DNA of 64,000 nt from Microtetraspora fusca (GTDB taxonomy: Bacteria; Actinomycetota; Actinomycetes; Streptosporangiales; Streptosporangiaceae): assembly GCF_001570365.1 (NCBI RefSeq), contig NZ_BBYK01000072.1:32478-96477 (forward strand). Direction: 5' to 3'. Both the position numbers and the translations under genes were made by a program. The notes below the pieces were generated by a model that made no database searches, was not told where the DNA came from, and saw nothing but the letters and a program-made list of their open reading frames with translations. This document shows, in pieces, positions 16,351-25,938 of this stretch; position 1 is the stretch's first letter; each line of letters starts with the position of its first letter.

Positions 16351-16422
16351 AGGTCAGGAGGGTTCCCGGAGCCGGCGGGGCTCCGGGAACGGGTCTCTGC
16401 CGGGAGGTTCGGCGGGGGCAGG

Positions 16423-18819
16423 TCAGCAGGCGCCGAGGTCCGTCCAGACGCCCCAGTCGCCGGTGGTCCCCGGCTCCTCGTTCTGCGTCCACCACTTGGC
16501 CTGCCACTTGTGGCCCTTGTGGGAGACCTGCTGGCCGCCCGTGTAGACCGTGCCGGACGCCCACGCGGGCGCGGTGCACGCGCCGCCGCTCGGAGACGCA
16601 CTGGGGGAGGCGCTGGGGGAGGCACTGGGCGACGCGCTGGGGGAGGCGCTCGGGCTGGGGGACGTGCCGCCCCGGGCGTTCTCGAAGGCCAGGCCGTACG
16701 TCTTGCCGCCGAAGGTCAGCGTGAAGTTCGCCGGGCCGGGGGCGGGCAGGTAGTAGACGTAGTCCAGCGTGACCGACGCGCCCGGCGCGAGCGACTGCCA
16801 GGTGGGGATCTTCACCGAGACCCGGTGGAAGTCGCCCTTGAGGCCGCCGACGTTGCTGCCGGTGTGCCCGCTGCTGATCACCTGTAGCCCGAACCCGGAC
16901 TGGTCCTTGGCGTTGTTCGGCGCGGACGTCGCGTAGTCCCACTGGAACTCGGCCCCGCCGGGGATCGTCGTCTGCGAGTTGTTGGTGATCTTCAGCTTGG
17001 GGTTGATCGGGTAGTTGCTGTCGCCGACGGGGAACCCGGTCGCCTCGACCGTGACGTTCAGCTTCTCGGCCGGGATGTTCACCTTCGCCATGGTCGCCCC
17101 GTACGGCGCGGCCGTCTTGAGCGTGTCGTAGGCGAGGGTCGTCAGCGTGTCGCCCATGAAGTACTCGGAGCCGGTCCACCGGTAGTCGCCGGCCAGCTCC
17201 CAGATCATGACACCGCCGAGGCCCTTGTCCTTGACGTAGTTCGCCTTCACGCCGATCGACTGCTCGTCCTCGGTGGACAGGAACACCTTCTTGGCCGAGT
17301 TCCACAGCCAGGGCGCGGCCATCGTGGAGTCGTAGTAGCGGGTGTAGGTGCCCGTCATCCGGTCCTCGGGGTCGTTCGCCGGGTCCAGGCCGTAGGCCGC
17401 GCCGTACGAGCCGGTGATGCCCTTCTCCAGGTTCTTGGCGTGCCACATCGGGTTGGAGCCGGCGCCGACCTCCTTGCCGTTCTCCTCGTCGTGCCAGAGG
17501 TTGTCCACGCCGCGCGCGCCGTCGCCGCACGTCGTCAGCCCGATGGGGCAGTTCGAGCCGTTCGACGTGCCCCACAGGCCGTTGGTGCCGCCGTTGACGT
17601 TCTTCCAGCCGCGCGTGTAGTACGGCACGCCGATGTTGATCCGCCCGGCCGGCATCGCGCCGCGGAAGTAGTGGTAGGCCCAGTCGGTGTTGAGGTAGCC
17701 GATGCCGCCGTACTGCGAGGTGGTGTACACGCCCCACTTGGCGAGTTCGGCGTCCTTGCCGTCGTCGTACAGCGCGGCGTTGGGCCCGACGAACTCGTTC
17801 CACGCGCCGTGCAGGTCGTACGACATGATGTCGACGTAGTCGAGGTACTGGGCGACCTGGAAGGTCTCCATGCCGCGCAGCAGGTAGCCGGAGGCGGGCG
17901 TGGCGACGGTGAGCATGTAGTACTTGCCGTCGGCGGCGGAGGCCCGGTCGAGCTTCTCGCGCAGCGTCTTCATCAGCGCCGCGTACCCCTTCATGAGGTT
18001 CGCCCGGCGCGCGTTGGCGACGGTCCAGTCGAGCGGGTTGCCCGCGTCCTTCATGGAGGTCGGGTACTCGTAGTCGATGTCCACGCCGTTGAAGCCGTAG
18101 TCGCGCACGAACTTCACCGCCGAGTCGGCGAAGGTGTCAATACCGGCCTGGTTGACCGAGCCGTTGGCGTTGACGGTCATGGTGTAGAAGCCGCCGGAGG
18201 CGACCCGGCCGTTCCCTTCCAGGTAGCCGCCGGTCTCGGCCCAGCCGCCCACGCTGATCAGCGTCTTGGCGTGCGGGTTGACCTTCTTGTACTTGTTGAG
18301 CAGGTTGAAGTGCCCCTTGTACGGCAGCGCAGGGTCGAGCTCGGCTCCGGCCACGCCCGGCCACTCCATGCCGGTCGCCGGGTTGTCCGGGCCGTTCGCG
18401 CCGACCGAGATCTTGTTGTCCGAACCGACGTGCGCGAAGGCGTAGTTGATGTGCGTGATCTTGCTCCACGGGATGTCCTTGGCCAGGTAGGACGGCTGGC
18501 CGTGCTTCCCGTCACGCCACCCGGTGAAGTAGCCGATGATCCGGCGCGGGTGGTCGGAGCCCATCTTCTCCCGCCCGGCCTCGTCGTAGACCAGGCAGTA
18601 CGGAACGTCCACACCGGGCGTCCGGTAGAGGCCGTCGGGGCGGCAGGTCTCGTTGTCGGCCGCCGCGGCCGCCGCTCCGGTGAGCGCGCCGGCGACGAGG
18701 GCGAGGGACGCTCCGGCCGCCGCCAGCACCGTCCGCACACGCGGACGGGTGGGTTTCGGGGCGGAAGCGGCCGGAGGTACGGCGGGCGATCGGGATGAGG
18801 ACGGTCGGGAAGAGAACAC
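16423..18819 (-). CDS. Secreted GH18 chitinase with C-terminal chitin-binding module
   Basis: The 798-residue protein has a long N-terminal region with a signal peptide hydrophobic core ([20 protein letters not shown]). The GH18 domain covers about residues 90-560 and has the catalytic motif GVDIDYE (245-251, acid Glu251), plus SVGGW and [11 protein letters not shown] strands. An Ig-like/CBM-like module (about 580-730), a PSPSAS repeat linker and a CBM5/12-type module ([20 protein letters not shown]) follow. It hydrolyses chitin outside the cell. GTG at 18819 is preceded by GGAGGT with suitable spacing. A palindrome about 110 bp upstream may be an operator. No transporter for chito-oligosaccharides is adjacent. 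Confidence 0.95.
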   Translation of the reverse strand: MFSSRPSSSRSPAVPPAASAPKPTRPRVRTVLAAAGASLALVAGALTGAAAAAADNETCRPDGLYRTPGVDVPYCLVYDEAGREKMGSDHPRRIIGYFTGWRDGKHGQPSYLAKDIPWSKITHINYAFAHVGSDNKISVGANGPDNPATGMEWPGVAGAELDPALPYKGHFNLLNKYKKVNPHAKTLISVGGWAETGGYLEGNGRVASGGFYTMTVNANGSVNQAGIDTFADSAVKFVRDYGFNGVDIDYEYPTSMKDAGNPLDWTVANARRANLMKGYAALMKTLREKLDRASAADGKYYMLTVATPASGYLLRGMETFQVAQYLDYVDIMSYDLHGAWNEFVGPNAALYDDGKDAELAKWGVYTTSQYGGIGYLNTDWAYHYFRGAMPAGRINIGVPYYTRGWKNVNGGTNGLWGTSNGSNCPIGLTTCGDGARGVDNLWHDEENGKEVGAGSNPMWHAKNLEKGITGSYGAAYGLDPANDPEDRMTGTYTRYYDSTMAAPWLWNSAKKVFLSTEDEQSIGVKANYVKDKGLGGVMIWELAGDYRWTGSEYFMGDTLTTLAYDTLKTAAPYGATMAKVNIPAEKLNVTVEATGFPVGDSNYPINPKLKITNNSQTTIPGGAEFQWDYATSAPNNAKDQSGFGLQVISSGHTGSNVGGLKGDFHRVSVKIPTWQSLAPGASVTLDYVYYLPAPGPANFTLTFGGKTYGLAFENARGGTSPSPSASPSASPSASPSASPSASPSGGACTAPAWASGTVYTGGQQVSHKGHKWQAKWWTQNEEPGTTGDWGVWTDLGAC

Positions 18820-18925
18820 GGGCGGGCCACCTCCATAGGCGACAGGACTTCGTGCGCACCCCGCCCCCAGGGGTCTCGATCTGGAAGTTAGGTCCTCCGG
18901 CCTGGGCGGTCAATGCTCTCTTTTA

Positions 18926-18936
18926 GGAAAGTTTCC
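18926..18936. promoter_or_regulatory. GGAAA-G-TTTCC palindrome in the chitinase upstream region
   Basis: A perfect 11-bp palindrome with one central base sits about 110 bp upstream of the chitinase GTG, in an unusually AT-rich patch (TTTTAGGAAAGTTTCCAAAA). The GAAA-n-TTTC core resembles the TGAAACTTTCA element in front of the sugar ABC operon at 23.5 kb, so one LacI-type regulator could act at both. That link is inferred. Confidence 0.45.
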
Positions 18937-19117
18937 AAAAAGATAACCTGTGGCCGGTTGCCCTGGCACCGCCGGACGTCCCCGCCGGTCCCGCTGTTCT
19001 GCGGCCTCATGTGACCGAGCGCCGTAGTCGGCCCGTCTGGTGGGTGCTCTACGTATTCACCTGTTCTGGGCTGAGGCGTAGCATCCGAGCACCCCTCACT
19101 TTCGGGAATGGACGCCC

Positions 19118-20383
19118 ATGAACGTCACCGACCAGGCCTCCGACCTTCCTGCCGCCCTCGCCGAACCGGTACGGCGAGTGGGGCCACGCTGGATCACCTT
19201 CATCTCCCTCGGGAACCTCGTCCTCTGGATGGGCTATTTCGGACCGCTGCAGGTGCTCCTCCCCGAGCAGGTCGGCGAGATCGCCCCCGGCAACAAGGAA
19301 GCCGCCCTCGCCGTGGTCACCGGGATCGGCGCGGCGGCCGCTTTGATCGCCAACCCGATCGCCGGCGCGCTGTCGGACCGTACGGCGAGCAGGTTCGGGC
19401 GGCGGCACCCGTGGACGCTGCTCGGCGCGCTGCTCGGCTGTCTCGGACTGCTGTTCCTGTCCACGCAGAACACGGTCGCCGGAGTGGCCCTGGGCTGGTG
19501 CCTGGCGCAGATCGGACTCAACTCCCTGCAGGCCGCGCTGTCCGCCGGGGTTCCCGACCACGTGCCGGTCAGCCAGCGTGGTGGCGTGTCCGGATGGATC
19601 GGCCTCACGCAGTCGGTCGGCGTCGTGGTCGGCGTGGGGCTCGTGACCATGGTCGCGACCGGAGTCACGTCCGGATATCTGCTGATCGGCCTGATCCTCC
19701 CGGTGTGCGTGCTGCCGTTCGTGCTGACGACCAGCGATCCTGTCCTCCCGCGCGAGCACCGCCCGTCCTTCACGCTCAAGCACTTCTGGATCAGCCCGAG
19801 GAGGCACCCCGACTTCGCCTGGGCGTGGGTCACCCGGTTCCTCATGAGCCTCGGCAACGCGATGGCACTGCTGTACCTGCTGTACTTCCTCACCGACGCG
19901 GTCGGCTACGAGCGGCTGTTTCCCGGGGAGAGGGCGAGCGACGGCCTGTTCCTGCTGATCCTGATCTACACCGGGGCCGTGGTCCTGACCGCCGTGCTCG
20001 CCGGGATGCTCTCCGACCGGCTGGGCAGGCGGAAGCTCCTGGTCACGATCGCCGGCACGATCAGCGCGGTCCCGGCGGTCATGCTCGCGCTCTGGCCGCA
20101 GTGGCACGTGACGTTGGCCGGGGCGCTGATCCTCGGCATCGGCTTCGGCGCGTACTTCGCGGTGGACAACGCCCTCATCACTCAGGTCCTCCCGGCCGCG
20201 GATGGCCGGGGCAAGGACCTCGGGCTGATCAACATCGCCAACTCCGGGCCGCAGGTGCTCGGGCCGGTGCTCGCGGGCCCGATCGTCGCCGGCTTCGGCG
20301 GGTACACCGTGCTCTACCTGACCGCGGGCGGGCTCACCCTGCTCGGCGCCGTCCTCGTCTGGAAGATCAGGAGCGTCCCCTAG
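19118..20383 (+). CDS. Major facilitator superfamily transporter
   Basis: The 421-residue protein has twelve predicted membrane helices. The MFS loop motif ALSDRTASRFGRRHPW (loop 2-3) is repeated in the second half as GMLSDRLGRRKLL. The RFGRRHPW form is characteristic of glycoside-type (GPH/SLC45-like) sugar transporters, so sugar import or export is the likely role. An ATG at 19118 gives a normal short cytoplasmic N-terminus. The gene sits between the chitinase (divergent) and a convergent exported hydrolase. A direct link to chitin products is possible but not shown. Confidence 0.88.
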   Translation: MNVTDQASDLPAALAEPVRRVGPRWITFISLGNLVLWMGYFGPLQVLLPEQVGEIAPGNKEAALAVVTGIGAAAALIANPIAGALSDRTASRFGRRHPWTLLGALLGCLGLLFLSTQNTVAGVALGWCLAQIGLNSLQAALSAGVPDHVPVSQRGGVSGWIGLTQSVGVVVGVGLVTMVATGVTSGYLLIGLILPVCVLPFVLTTSDPVLPREHRPSFTLKHFWISPRRHPDFAWAWVTRFLMSLGNAMALLYLLYFLTDAVGYERLFPGERASDGLFLLILIYTGAVVLTAVLAGMLSDRLGRRKLLVTIAGTISAVPAVMLALWPQWHVTLAGALILGIGFGAYFAVDNALITQVLPAADGRGKDLGLINIANSGPQVLGPVLAGPIVAGFGGYTVLYLTAGGLTLLGAVLVWKIRSVP

Positions 20384-20405
20384 GAGGCCCGCCTTCGGCG
20401 GTGGG

Positions 20406-22265
20406 TCAGGCGAGCGCCCAGCCGTACATCCAGGTGAGGAAGACGAGACCGGTCATCACGGGGACGATGTCGGCCGAGGCGGCGCGCAGCCGGAACGCGG
20501 CGATGATCGACAACACCATGGAGGCCGCCGCGAGCAGGCCGTACCAGGCGATCGCCGGAGGAAGGCCGATGGCGAACACGATGTCGTCGGGCACGCCGGT
20601 GACGCTCAGCGCGGTCAGACCGGCGAAGGCGAGCCCGGTCAGCCCGGCCAGCGCGCGCACCGCGCCGCCGCCCCGGCGGCGCACCAGCGCGACGAGCCCG
20701 GCCGCGAGCTGCGCCGCCGCCACGAGCACGAAGACCGCGAGTGGGGCGATCAGCGCCGGCGACTGCGAGATCCGGTACGGCGCGGCCGTCAGGTGCAGGT
20801 CACCCGGCCGGACCAGGGCGGAGGCGCCCGCGCCCGGATCGCACACCGCTCCCGCGGAACCGGCCGCGGGCGCGCCGGAGGCGGCCGAGGTGGGCGCGTC
20901 GAGGAACGCGGAGATCGTACGGCGTCCGCACTCGCTCGCCAGGAACACTCCGTGCCCGACGCCCGCGAACTCGGCGAACCGGGCGGTCGGGATGTCGTCC
21001 GCGGCCGCCCGCGCGCTCTCCGGCGGCGTGGTCGGGTCGTACTGCCCGCCGAGGACCAGGGTCGGCGCCTCGACGGGGCCGGACTCGTCCAAGCTGCGGG
21101 GCAGGTGCCAGGCGGCGCACACGGCGGCGTCCGCGACGCCGGTGAACAGCCGCGGCCCGGCAGTGGCGGCGAACGTGTTGAACGGCACCTCGTCCTGGCA
21201 CTGGACCGCGTAGTACAGGCCCCAGTCGTGCGAGGTCAGCGCGTCGCCCGCCGCGTCGACGACCGGCCGGAGCAGCTCCGTCCTGCCGTCCGCGAGCGCG
21301 TCCACGAGCGCGGGGACCAGCGGGAGGAACTCCGTCTCCCGCATGGCCTCGCCGAGGATCGTCGCGATGTCGTCGCCGGTCAGCCGCACGTCGATCCGCT
21401 TGCGGGTCAGCGGATCCTTCGTCTGGTACGCGGCCGGGGCGGCGTTGTACCGGGCCAGCATCTCGTCGAACCGGCCCGCCGCGCCCAGCTTGGTCAGCGT
21501 CGCCCGCAGGTCGGGCGCGGCGTCGTCGTACCAGTTGACCTGGGCGGGGAGGAACGAGTCGAGCACCAGGGCGCGGGTGCCGCGCGGGTCCCTGGCGGCG
21601 GCCTCCGCCATCGTGCGGGTGGAGTAGCTGACGCCCATCAGGTTCCACTGCTCGTAGCCGAGCGCCGCGCGCAGGTCCGCCACGTCGGTGGCGATCTCCT
21701 CGGTGCGGTAGCCGCGCAGGTCGATCCCCTCGGCCTGGTAACGGCTCTGGCAGGCCAGCGCGCCCTGCCGGACGGGCGCGGTCTCCTCCGCCGTCGCCGT
21801 GGGCTTCTTCAGCGTCTCGACCAGGCCGCGCACCACCTCCGGGCAGGCCAGCGAGGGCTCCGAGTAGCGGCTGCCCCGCTGCTCGACGACGACCACGTCC
21901 CGGTCCGGGAACATCTGCGTCAGGAAGCCGACGAGCCGCAGCGACGGCGACCCGGGGCCGCCGCTGGAGTACGCCACGGGGTCGGGCCTGCGCTGCGGCG
22001 AGGTCGATCGGTGGACGGCGTAGCCCACCCGGATCGTCCTGCTGCCCGGCACGTCACGCCGCTCGGGCACGAGCAGGTAACCGCAGGTCGTGCCCGCCGG
22101 AACCGCGACCGGGCACGGCCGCTCCTCGGTCCCCGCGGCCCGCTCGGCGGCGTGCGCCATGCGGGGGCCGCCGATGAGAACCGTAACGATCGCCGCCATG
22201 AGCGCCGTGACGGCCGCTCCACGCCAACCCCGCAACCGTCCGCTCCGTCTCGCCCACCTGGACAT
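20406..22265 (-). CDS. Exported alpha/beta hydrolase with TAP-like C-terminal domain and membrane tail
   Basis: The 619-residue protein has a signal or anchor helix (AAVTALMAAIVTVLIGG). The hydrolase core has an oxyanion region SSGGPGSPS, the nucleophile elbow GVSYST, and the late Asp and His motifs LGGQYDPTTPP and VGHGVFL, as in the tripeptidyl aminopeptidase (SlpD/E-like) group. After residue 500 there are about four membrane helices, an uncommon extension that fixes it in the membrane. It probably cleaves peptides or esters outside the cell. It ends 22 bp from the convergent MFS gene. The LacI gene upstream is on the same strand, 84 bp away. Confidence 0.88.
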   Translation of the reverse strand: MSRWARRSGRLRGWRGAAVTALMAAIVTVLIGGPRMAHAAERAAGTEERPCPVAVPAGTTCGYLLVPERRDVPGSRTIRVGYAVHRSTSPQRRPDPVAYSSGGPGSPSLRLVGFLTQMFPDRDVVVVEQRGSRYSEPSLACPEVVRGLVETLKKPTATAEETAPVRQGALACQSRYQAEGIDLRGYRTEEIATDVADLRAALGYEQWNLMGVSYSTRTMAEAAARDPRGTRALVLDSFLPAQVNWYDDAAPDLRATLTKLGAAGRFDEMLARYNAAPAAYQTKDPLTRKRIDVRLTGDDIATILGEAMRETEFLPLVPALVDALADGRTELLRPVVDAAGDALTSHDWGLYYAVQCQDEVPFNTFAATAGPRLFTGVADAAVCAAWHLPRSLDESGPVEAPTLVLGGQYDPTTPPESARAAADDIPTARFAEFAGVGHGVFLASECGRRTISAFLDAPTSAASGAPAAGSAGAVCDPGAGASALVRPGDLHLTAAPYRISQSPALIAPLAVFVLVAAAQLAAGLVALVRRRGGGAVRALAGLTGLAFAGLTALSVTGVPDDIVFAIGLPPAIAWYGLLAAASMVLSIIAAFRLRAASADIVPVMTGLVFLTWMYGWALA

Positions 22266-22349
22266 TTCGCGAGAAACCCTAGCGCGCCGGGCGAGCCGTA
22301 CGGACCTTGAAGAGGTCAGCGGGTACGAGCCGCCCGGTGGGAGGGCCGG

Positions 22350-23366
22350 TCACGCGACGCGCGGAGGCGCGGTGCTCTCCCTGACGACCAGATCGGTGGC
22401 CAGTTCCATCCGGCGCGGCTCGGGCACCTCGCCCCGGCCGATGGAGAGGACCATCCGGGCGGCGAGCGCGGCCATCTCCTGGAGCGGCTGGCGGACGGTG
22501 GTCAGCGGCGGCCAGGCGGAACGGGCGAGGGGGAGGTCGTCGAAGCCGACCACGGACAGGTCCTCCGGCACCCGCAGGCCGCGCTGCCTGGCGGCCTCGA
22601 AGACGCCGAACGCCTGCATGTCGCAGCCGGCGAAGATCGCGGTCGGCGGGGCGGGCAGCGACAGCAGCGCGTGCCCCTGGTCCCGGCCGGAGCCGACGAG
22701 GAAGTCGCCGTTCCTGATCAGCTCGGGGTCCACGTCGAGGCCCGCGGTCTCGAGCGCGGCCCGGTACCCGTCGATGCGGGCCCGGCTGCAGAGCATGTCG
22801 GGCGGGCCCCCGATCATGCCGATCCTGGTGTGGCCGAGTTCGAGCAGGTGCCGGGTCGCGGCCAGCCCGCCGTGCCAGTTGGTGGCGCCCACCGACGTCA
22901 TGCCGGGGGCGGGCTCGCCGTCCGGGTCCACCACGACGAACGGGATGGCGCGGGCGTTGAGCTGCGCCTGCTGGCGCGCGGACAGGTGCGACCCGACGAT
23001 GATCGCGCCGTCGGTGCGGCGGGCCGCGATGCGGTCGATCCAGTCGCGGCCGGGGCCGGACTTGGTGTGCAGCACGGAGACGACCACGCTCGCCTCCGTC
23101 TCGCGCGCCACGGTCTCGGCGCCGCGGATCAGCTCCATCGCCCACGGGCTCTCGACCTCGGCGATGACCAGGTCGATGAGGCCGACCGGCCCGTCCCTGT
23201 GGCCGGTCCTGCGCTGGTAGCCGTGCTTGTGGAGGAGGCGCTCGACCCGCTGCCTGGTCTCGGACGCCACCTCGGGCCGGCCGTTGATCACCTTCGAGAC
23301 AGTGGGGACGGAGACTCCGGCCTCCTTGGCTATCAGGGCGATCGTCACCCGTCTCTGCGCTGGCAT
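22350..23366 (-). CDS. LacI family transcriptional regulator
   Basis: The 338-residue protein opens with a LacI helix-turn-helix (TIALIAKEAGVSVPTVSKVI, then NGRPEV) and hinge. A periplasmic-binding-protein-like sensor follows, with LIDLVIAEVESPW, HTRIGMIGGPPDM and VPEDLSVVGFDDLPLA. It is divergent from a sugar ABC importer and glycoside hydrolases, so it most likely represses that operon until an oligosaccharide inducer binds. The gap of about 190 bp contains palindromes with LacI-operator geometry, one very close to the CebR/CelR consensus. ATG at 23366 is chosen because the HTH begins directly after it. Confidence 0.93.
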   Translation of the reverse strand: MPAQRRVTIALIAKEAGVSVPTVSKVINGRPEVASETRQRVERLLHKHGYQRRTGHRDGPVGLIDLVIAEVESPWAMELIRGAETVARETEASVVVSVLHTKSGPGRDWIDRIAARRTDGAIIVGSHLSARQQAQLNARAIPFVVVDPDGEPAPGMTSVGATNWHGGLAATRHLLELGHTRIGMIGGPPDMLCSRARIDGYRAALETAGLDVDPELIRNGDFLVGSGRDQGHALLSLPAPPTAIFAGCDMQAFGVFEAARQRGLRVPEDLSVVGFDDLPLARSAWPPLTTVRQPLQEMAALAARMVLSIGRGEVPEPRRMELATDLVVRESTAPPRVA

Positions 23367-23380
23367 GGATCACAGCGTAG

Positions 23381-23394
23381 CCGAAAACTTTCGG
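23381..23394. promoter_or_regulatory. CCGAAA-AC-TTTCGG operator-like palindrome
   Basis: 6-bp perfect arms around a 2-bp centre, 14 bp upstream of the LacI ATG. This is the geometry of LacI-family operators. Its position suggests autoregulation of the regulator gene. Confidence 0.6.
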
Positions 23395-23422
23395 ATTCGC
23401 TGTCCCGCTGTCCTGCCCGCTA

Positions 23423-23436
23423 TGGGATCGCTCCCA
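23423..23436. promoter_or_regulatory. CebR/CelR-like box TGGGATCGCTCCCA
   Basis: It matches 13 of 14 bases of the TGGGAGCGCTCCCA operator known for cello-oligosaccharide regulators (CebR in Streptomyces, CelR in Thermobifida). It lies 10 bp upstream of the candidate -35 element of the ABC importer. This supports cello- or other beta-gluco-oligosaccharides as inducers. Confidence 0.65.
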
Positions 23437-23445
23437 CGAACGCTA

Positions 23446-23475
23446 TTGACGCGTAACGCGCCATTTACCTATTCT
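23446..23475 (+). promoter_or_regulatory. Candidate promoter of the sugar ABC/GH operon
   Basis: TTGACG at 23446-23451 and TATTCT at 23470-23475 are separated by 18 bp, a reasonable housekeeping-sigma promoter about 85 bp before the binding-protein ATG. It is bracketed by the CebR-like box upstream and the TGAAACTTTCA palindrome downstream. Confidence 0.5.
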
Positions 23476-23504
23476 CCGGGTCACGAAATATTCGGGGGTG
23501 CACC

Positions 23505-23515
23505 TGAAACTTTCA
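23505..23515. promoter_or_regulatory. TGAAA-C-TTTCA palindrome downstream of the promoter
   Basis: A perfect 11-bp palindrome about 30 bp after the candidate -10, where a bound repressor would block transcript initiation or elongation. Its core matches the chitinase upstream palindrome at 18926-18936. Confidence 0.5.
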
Positions 23516-23559
23516 CGGGGCTCCGTGCGAGTCCGGAGATAAGGAAGGGAAGCACTGAC

Positions 23560-24843
23560 ATGTCGTTGACGCGACGAGGTGTGGTCTTATTCGCGACGGC
23601 CGCGCTCGTCCTCGCGGGCTGCTCCAGCCAGGGCGGCGACGGAGCGGCGGACAAGGCCGCGTCCGAAAAGGTCACCGTCGAGTGGTGGAACATCGGCACC
23701 ACCGAGCCGCTGAAGTCCCTCCTCGCGGAGCAGGCCAAGGCGTACGAGGCGGCCCACCCCAACGTGACGATCAAGAACGTCCCCATCGAGAACGAGGCGT
23801 TCAAGGCCAAGATCGCCACCGCGACCCAGTCGGGGAAGGCGCCCGACGTCTACGCGACCTGGGGCGGCGGCGTTCTGCAGCAGCAGATCGACGCGGGGCT
23901 GGTGAAGGACCTCTCCGCAGACACCGCCTCCTGGATCGGCAACTTCACCACGGCCTCGCTGCAGGCGTACCAGTTCGACGGCAAGACGTACGCGATCCCG
24001 AACGACATCGGCATGGTCGGCTTCTGGTACAACAAGGCGCTGTTCGCCAAGGCGGGCATCACCGAGCCGCCGGCCACGTGGAGCCAGTACCTCGACGACG
24101 TCAAGAAACTCAAGGCGGCGGGCATCACGCCGATCGCCCTCGCCGGCAAGGAGAAGTGGCCGGGCCACTACTACTGGGCCTACCTCGCCATGCGCATCGC
24201 CGGCCTGGACGCGCTCAAGCAGGCGGGCGCCGACCACGACTTCACCAAGCCGGAGTTCGTGTCGGCGGGCGAGCACCTCAAGCAGCTCGTCGACCTCCAG
24301 CCCTTCCAGAAGGGCTTCCTCGGCGCGGGCTACTCGACCCCGGACGGCCAGGCGGCCACCGTGAGCAACGGCAAGGCCGCGATGGAGCTGATGGGCCAGT
24401 GGGCCCCGTCCGTCGAGAACGACACGGGCAAGGGTCTCGGCGAGAACCTCGGCTTCTTCCCCTTCCCCGCCGTCGAGGGGGGCAAGGGCTCGGCGGCCGA
24501 CGCCTTCGGCGGTGGCGGCGGCTACGCGGTCGGCGCGAACGCCCCGGCCGAGGCGCTCGACTTCCTGAAGTTCCTCCACGACCCGGCCCAGCACCGCAAG
24601 GTGGTGGAGTCCGGCGCGCTCCTGCCCGTGCTCAAGGGCGAGGAGGACGCGGTCAAGGACGCGAACCTCGCCGTCGTCGCCAAGACGCTCGCCTCCGCGA
24701 CCGGGTTCCAGCTCTACCTCGACCAGGCCTACCCGCCCGCCGTGGGCCAGGAGGTCAACGACAGCGTGGCGGCGCTCATCGCGGGCTCCAAGAGCCCCGA
24801 GGAGGTCGCGCAGGCCATCACCGAGACGGCCAAGTCCGAATAA
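23560..24843 (+). CDS. Sugar ABC transporter substrate-binding lipoprotein
   Basis: From the ATG at 23560, preceded by AAGGAAGG, the 427-residue product has a lipobox LVLAGC in a signal sequence. The family-1 solute-binding fold follows, with VTVEWWNIGTTEP, KAPDVYATWGGG and a NDIGMVGFWYNKALF hinge. Aromatic residues (EWW, WPGHYYWAY, MGQWAP) suit stacking on sugar rings. It should capture an oligosaccharide outside the membrane and deliver it to the two permeases downstream. No ATPase gene is in the operon, so a shared MsiK-type ATPase elsewhere is likely, as in other actinobacteria. Confidence 0.95.
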   Translation: MSLTRRGVVLFATAALVLAGCSSQGGDGAADKAASEKVTVEWWNIGTTEPLKSLLAEQAKAYEAAHPNVTIKNVPIENEAFKAKIATATQSGKAPDVYATWGGGVLQQQIDAGLVKDLSADTASWIGNFTTASLQAYQFDGKTYAIPNDIGMVGFWYNKALFAKAGITEPPATWSQYLDDVKKLKAAGITPIALAGKEKWPGHYYWAYLAMRIAGLDALKQAGADHDFTKPEFVSAGEHLKQLVDLQPFQKGFLGAGYSTPDGQAATVSNGKAAMELMGQWAPSVENDTGKGLGENLGFFPFPAVEGGKGSAADAFGGGGGYAVGANAPAEALDFLKFLHDPAQHRKVVESGALLPVLKGEEDAVKDANLAVVAKTLASATGFQLYLDQAYPPAVGQEVNDSVAALIAGSKSPEEVAQAITETAKSE

Positions 24844-24936
24844 GCCCACCGGGGCGACGACGCGGGCCGGGCGACGACCCCGCCCGGCCCGCGCGCCCCA
24901 CACGGACCGACGAGACGACGGACGGAGCGAAGCGAC

Positions 24937-25938
24937 GTGACACCCCCGGCCCTGACGGGCGAGCGATCGGAGAGCCCCGCGGCCCATCAACGTACGGCGC
25001 GCGCGCAGGCGCCTCCGGAGGCCCGCCGCCGGAGGTTCCGCGGCCTGGTGACGATCACGATGTTCCTGCTCCCGGCGCTGGTGCTCTTCACCCTCCTGGT
25101 GCTGGTGCCGATCGCCGTCGCCGGCTACACCAGCCTGTTCAAGTGGAACGGCCTCGGCGGCCTGCCCACCCAGTTCGTCGGGCTGGACAACTTCACCCGG
25201 ATGTTCGGCGACGAGGTCTTTCTCGGCGACCTGTGGCGGGGACTGGTTCTCATCGTCCTGTCGGTCACGATCCAGCTCCCGCTGGCGCTCGGCATCGCGA
25301 TGCTGCTCAACCAGAAGATGCGCGGGCGCGCGGTCTACCGGATGCTGTTCTTCGCGCCGTACATGCTGTCCGAGGTGATCACGGGCGTCCTGTTCACCAT
25401 GATCCTGTCGCCGGACGAGGGGCTGGCGAACCAGATCCTGCGCGCCGTCGGGCTGGAGTCGCTGGAGTCGGAGTGGCTCGGCGACCCGTCCACCGTCCTC
25501 GTGTCCGTGTTCATCGTCATGACCTGGAAGTACTTCGGCTTCCACATGATCCTCTACCTCGCCGGGCGGCAGGGCATCCCCAAGGAGCTGGGCGAGGCGG
25601 CCTCCATCGACGGGGCGAGCTCGTGGGAGCAGTTCCGCTACATCACCCTGCCGCTGCTCGGGCCGACGATCCGCATCAGCGTCTTCCTCTCGGTCATCGG
25701 CGCGATCCAGCTCTTCGACCTGGTGTGGGTCCTGACCGCCGGAGGCCCGATCCACTCCTCCGAGACCATGGCCGTCACGATGTTCCAGTTCGGCTTCAAG
25801 CGGTCCCAGGTCGGCTACGGCACCGCGATCAGCGTCGTCATGTTCCTGATCAGCCTGATCTTCGCGCTGGGCTACCAGCGGTACGTCCTGCGCCGCGACA
25901 CCGAAGGAGCGATCACCACCATGCGGGACCAGCGATGA
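24937..25938 (+). CDS. Sugar ABC transporter permease (MalF/UgpA-like)
   Basis: The 333-residue protein has six main membrane helices after an Arg-rich N-terminal tail. The EAA loop ELGEAASIDGASSWEQFRYI then TLPLL, which docks the ATPase, is near residues 220-245. GTG at 24937 follows a GGAG at suitable spacing. Its stop overlaps the next permease start as ATGA, so the two are translationally coupled. With the binding protein it forms a CUT1-type importer. Confidence 0.93.
   Translation: MTPPALTGERSESPAAHQRTARAQAPPEARRRRFRGLVTITMFLLPALVLFTLLVLVPIAVAGYTSLFKWNGLGGLPTQFVGLDNFTRMFGDEVFLGDLWRGLVLIVLSVTIQLPLALGIAMLLNQKMRGRAVYRMLFFAPYMLSEVITGVLFTMILSPDEGLANQILRAVGLESLESEWLGDPSTVLVSVFIVMTWKYFGFHMILYLAGRQGIPKELGEAASIDGASSWEQFRYITLPLLGPTIRISVFLSVIGAIQLFDLVWVLTAGGPIHSSETMAVTMFQFGFKRSQVGYGTAISVVMFLISLIFALGYQRYVLRRDTEGAITTMRDQR

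Noticed and set aside
16580..16680. Tandem repeat as a DNA element in the chitinase
   Set aside because: It encodes the PSPSAS linker between domains, a common feature of secreted glycoside hydrolases, and needs no DNA-level explanation.
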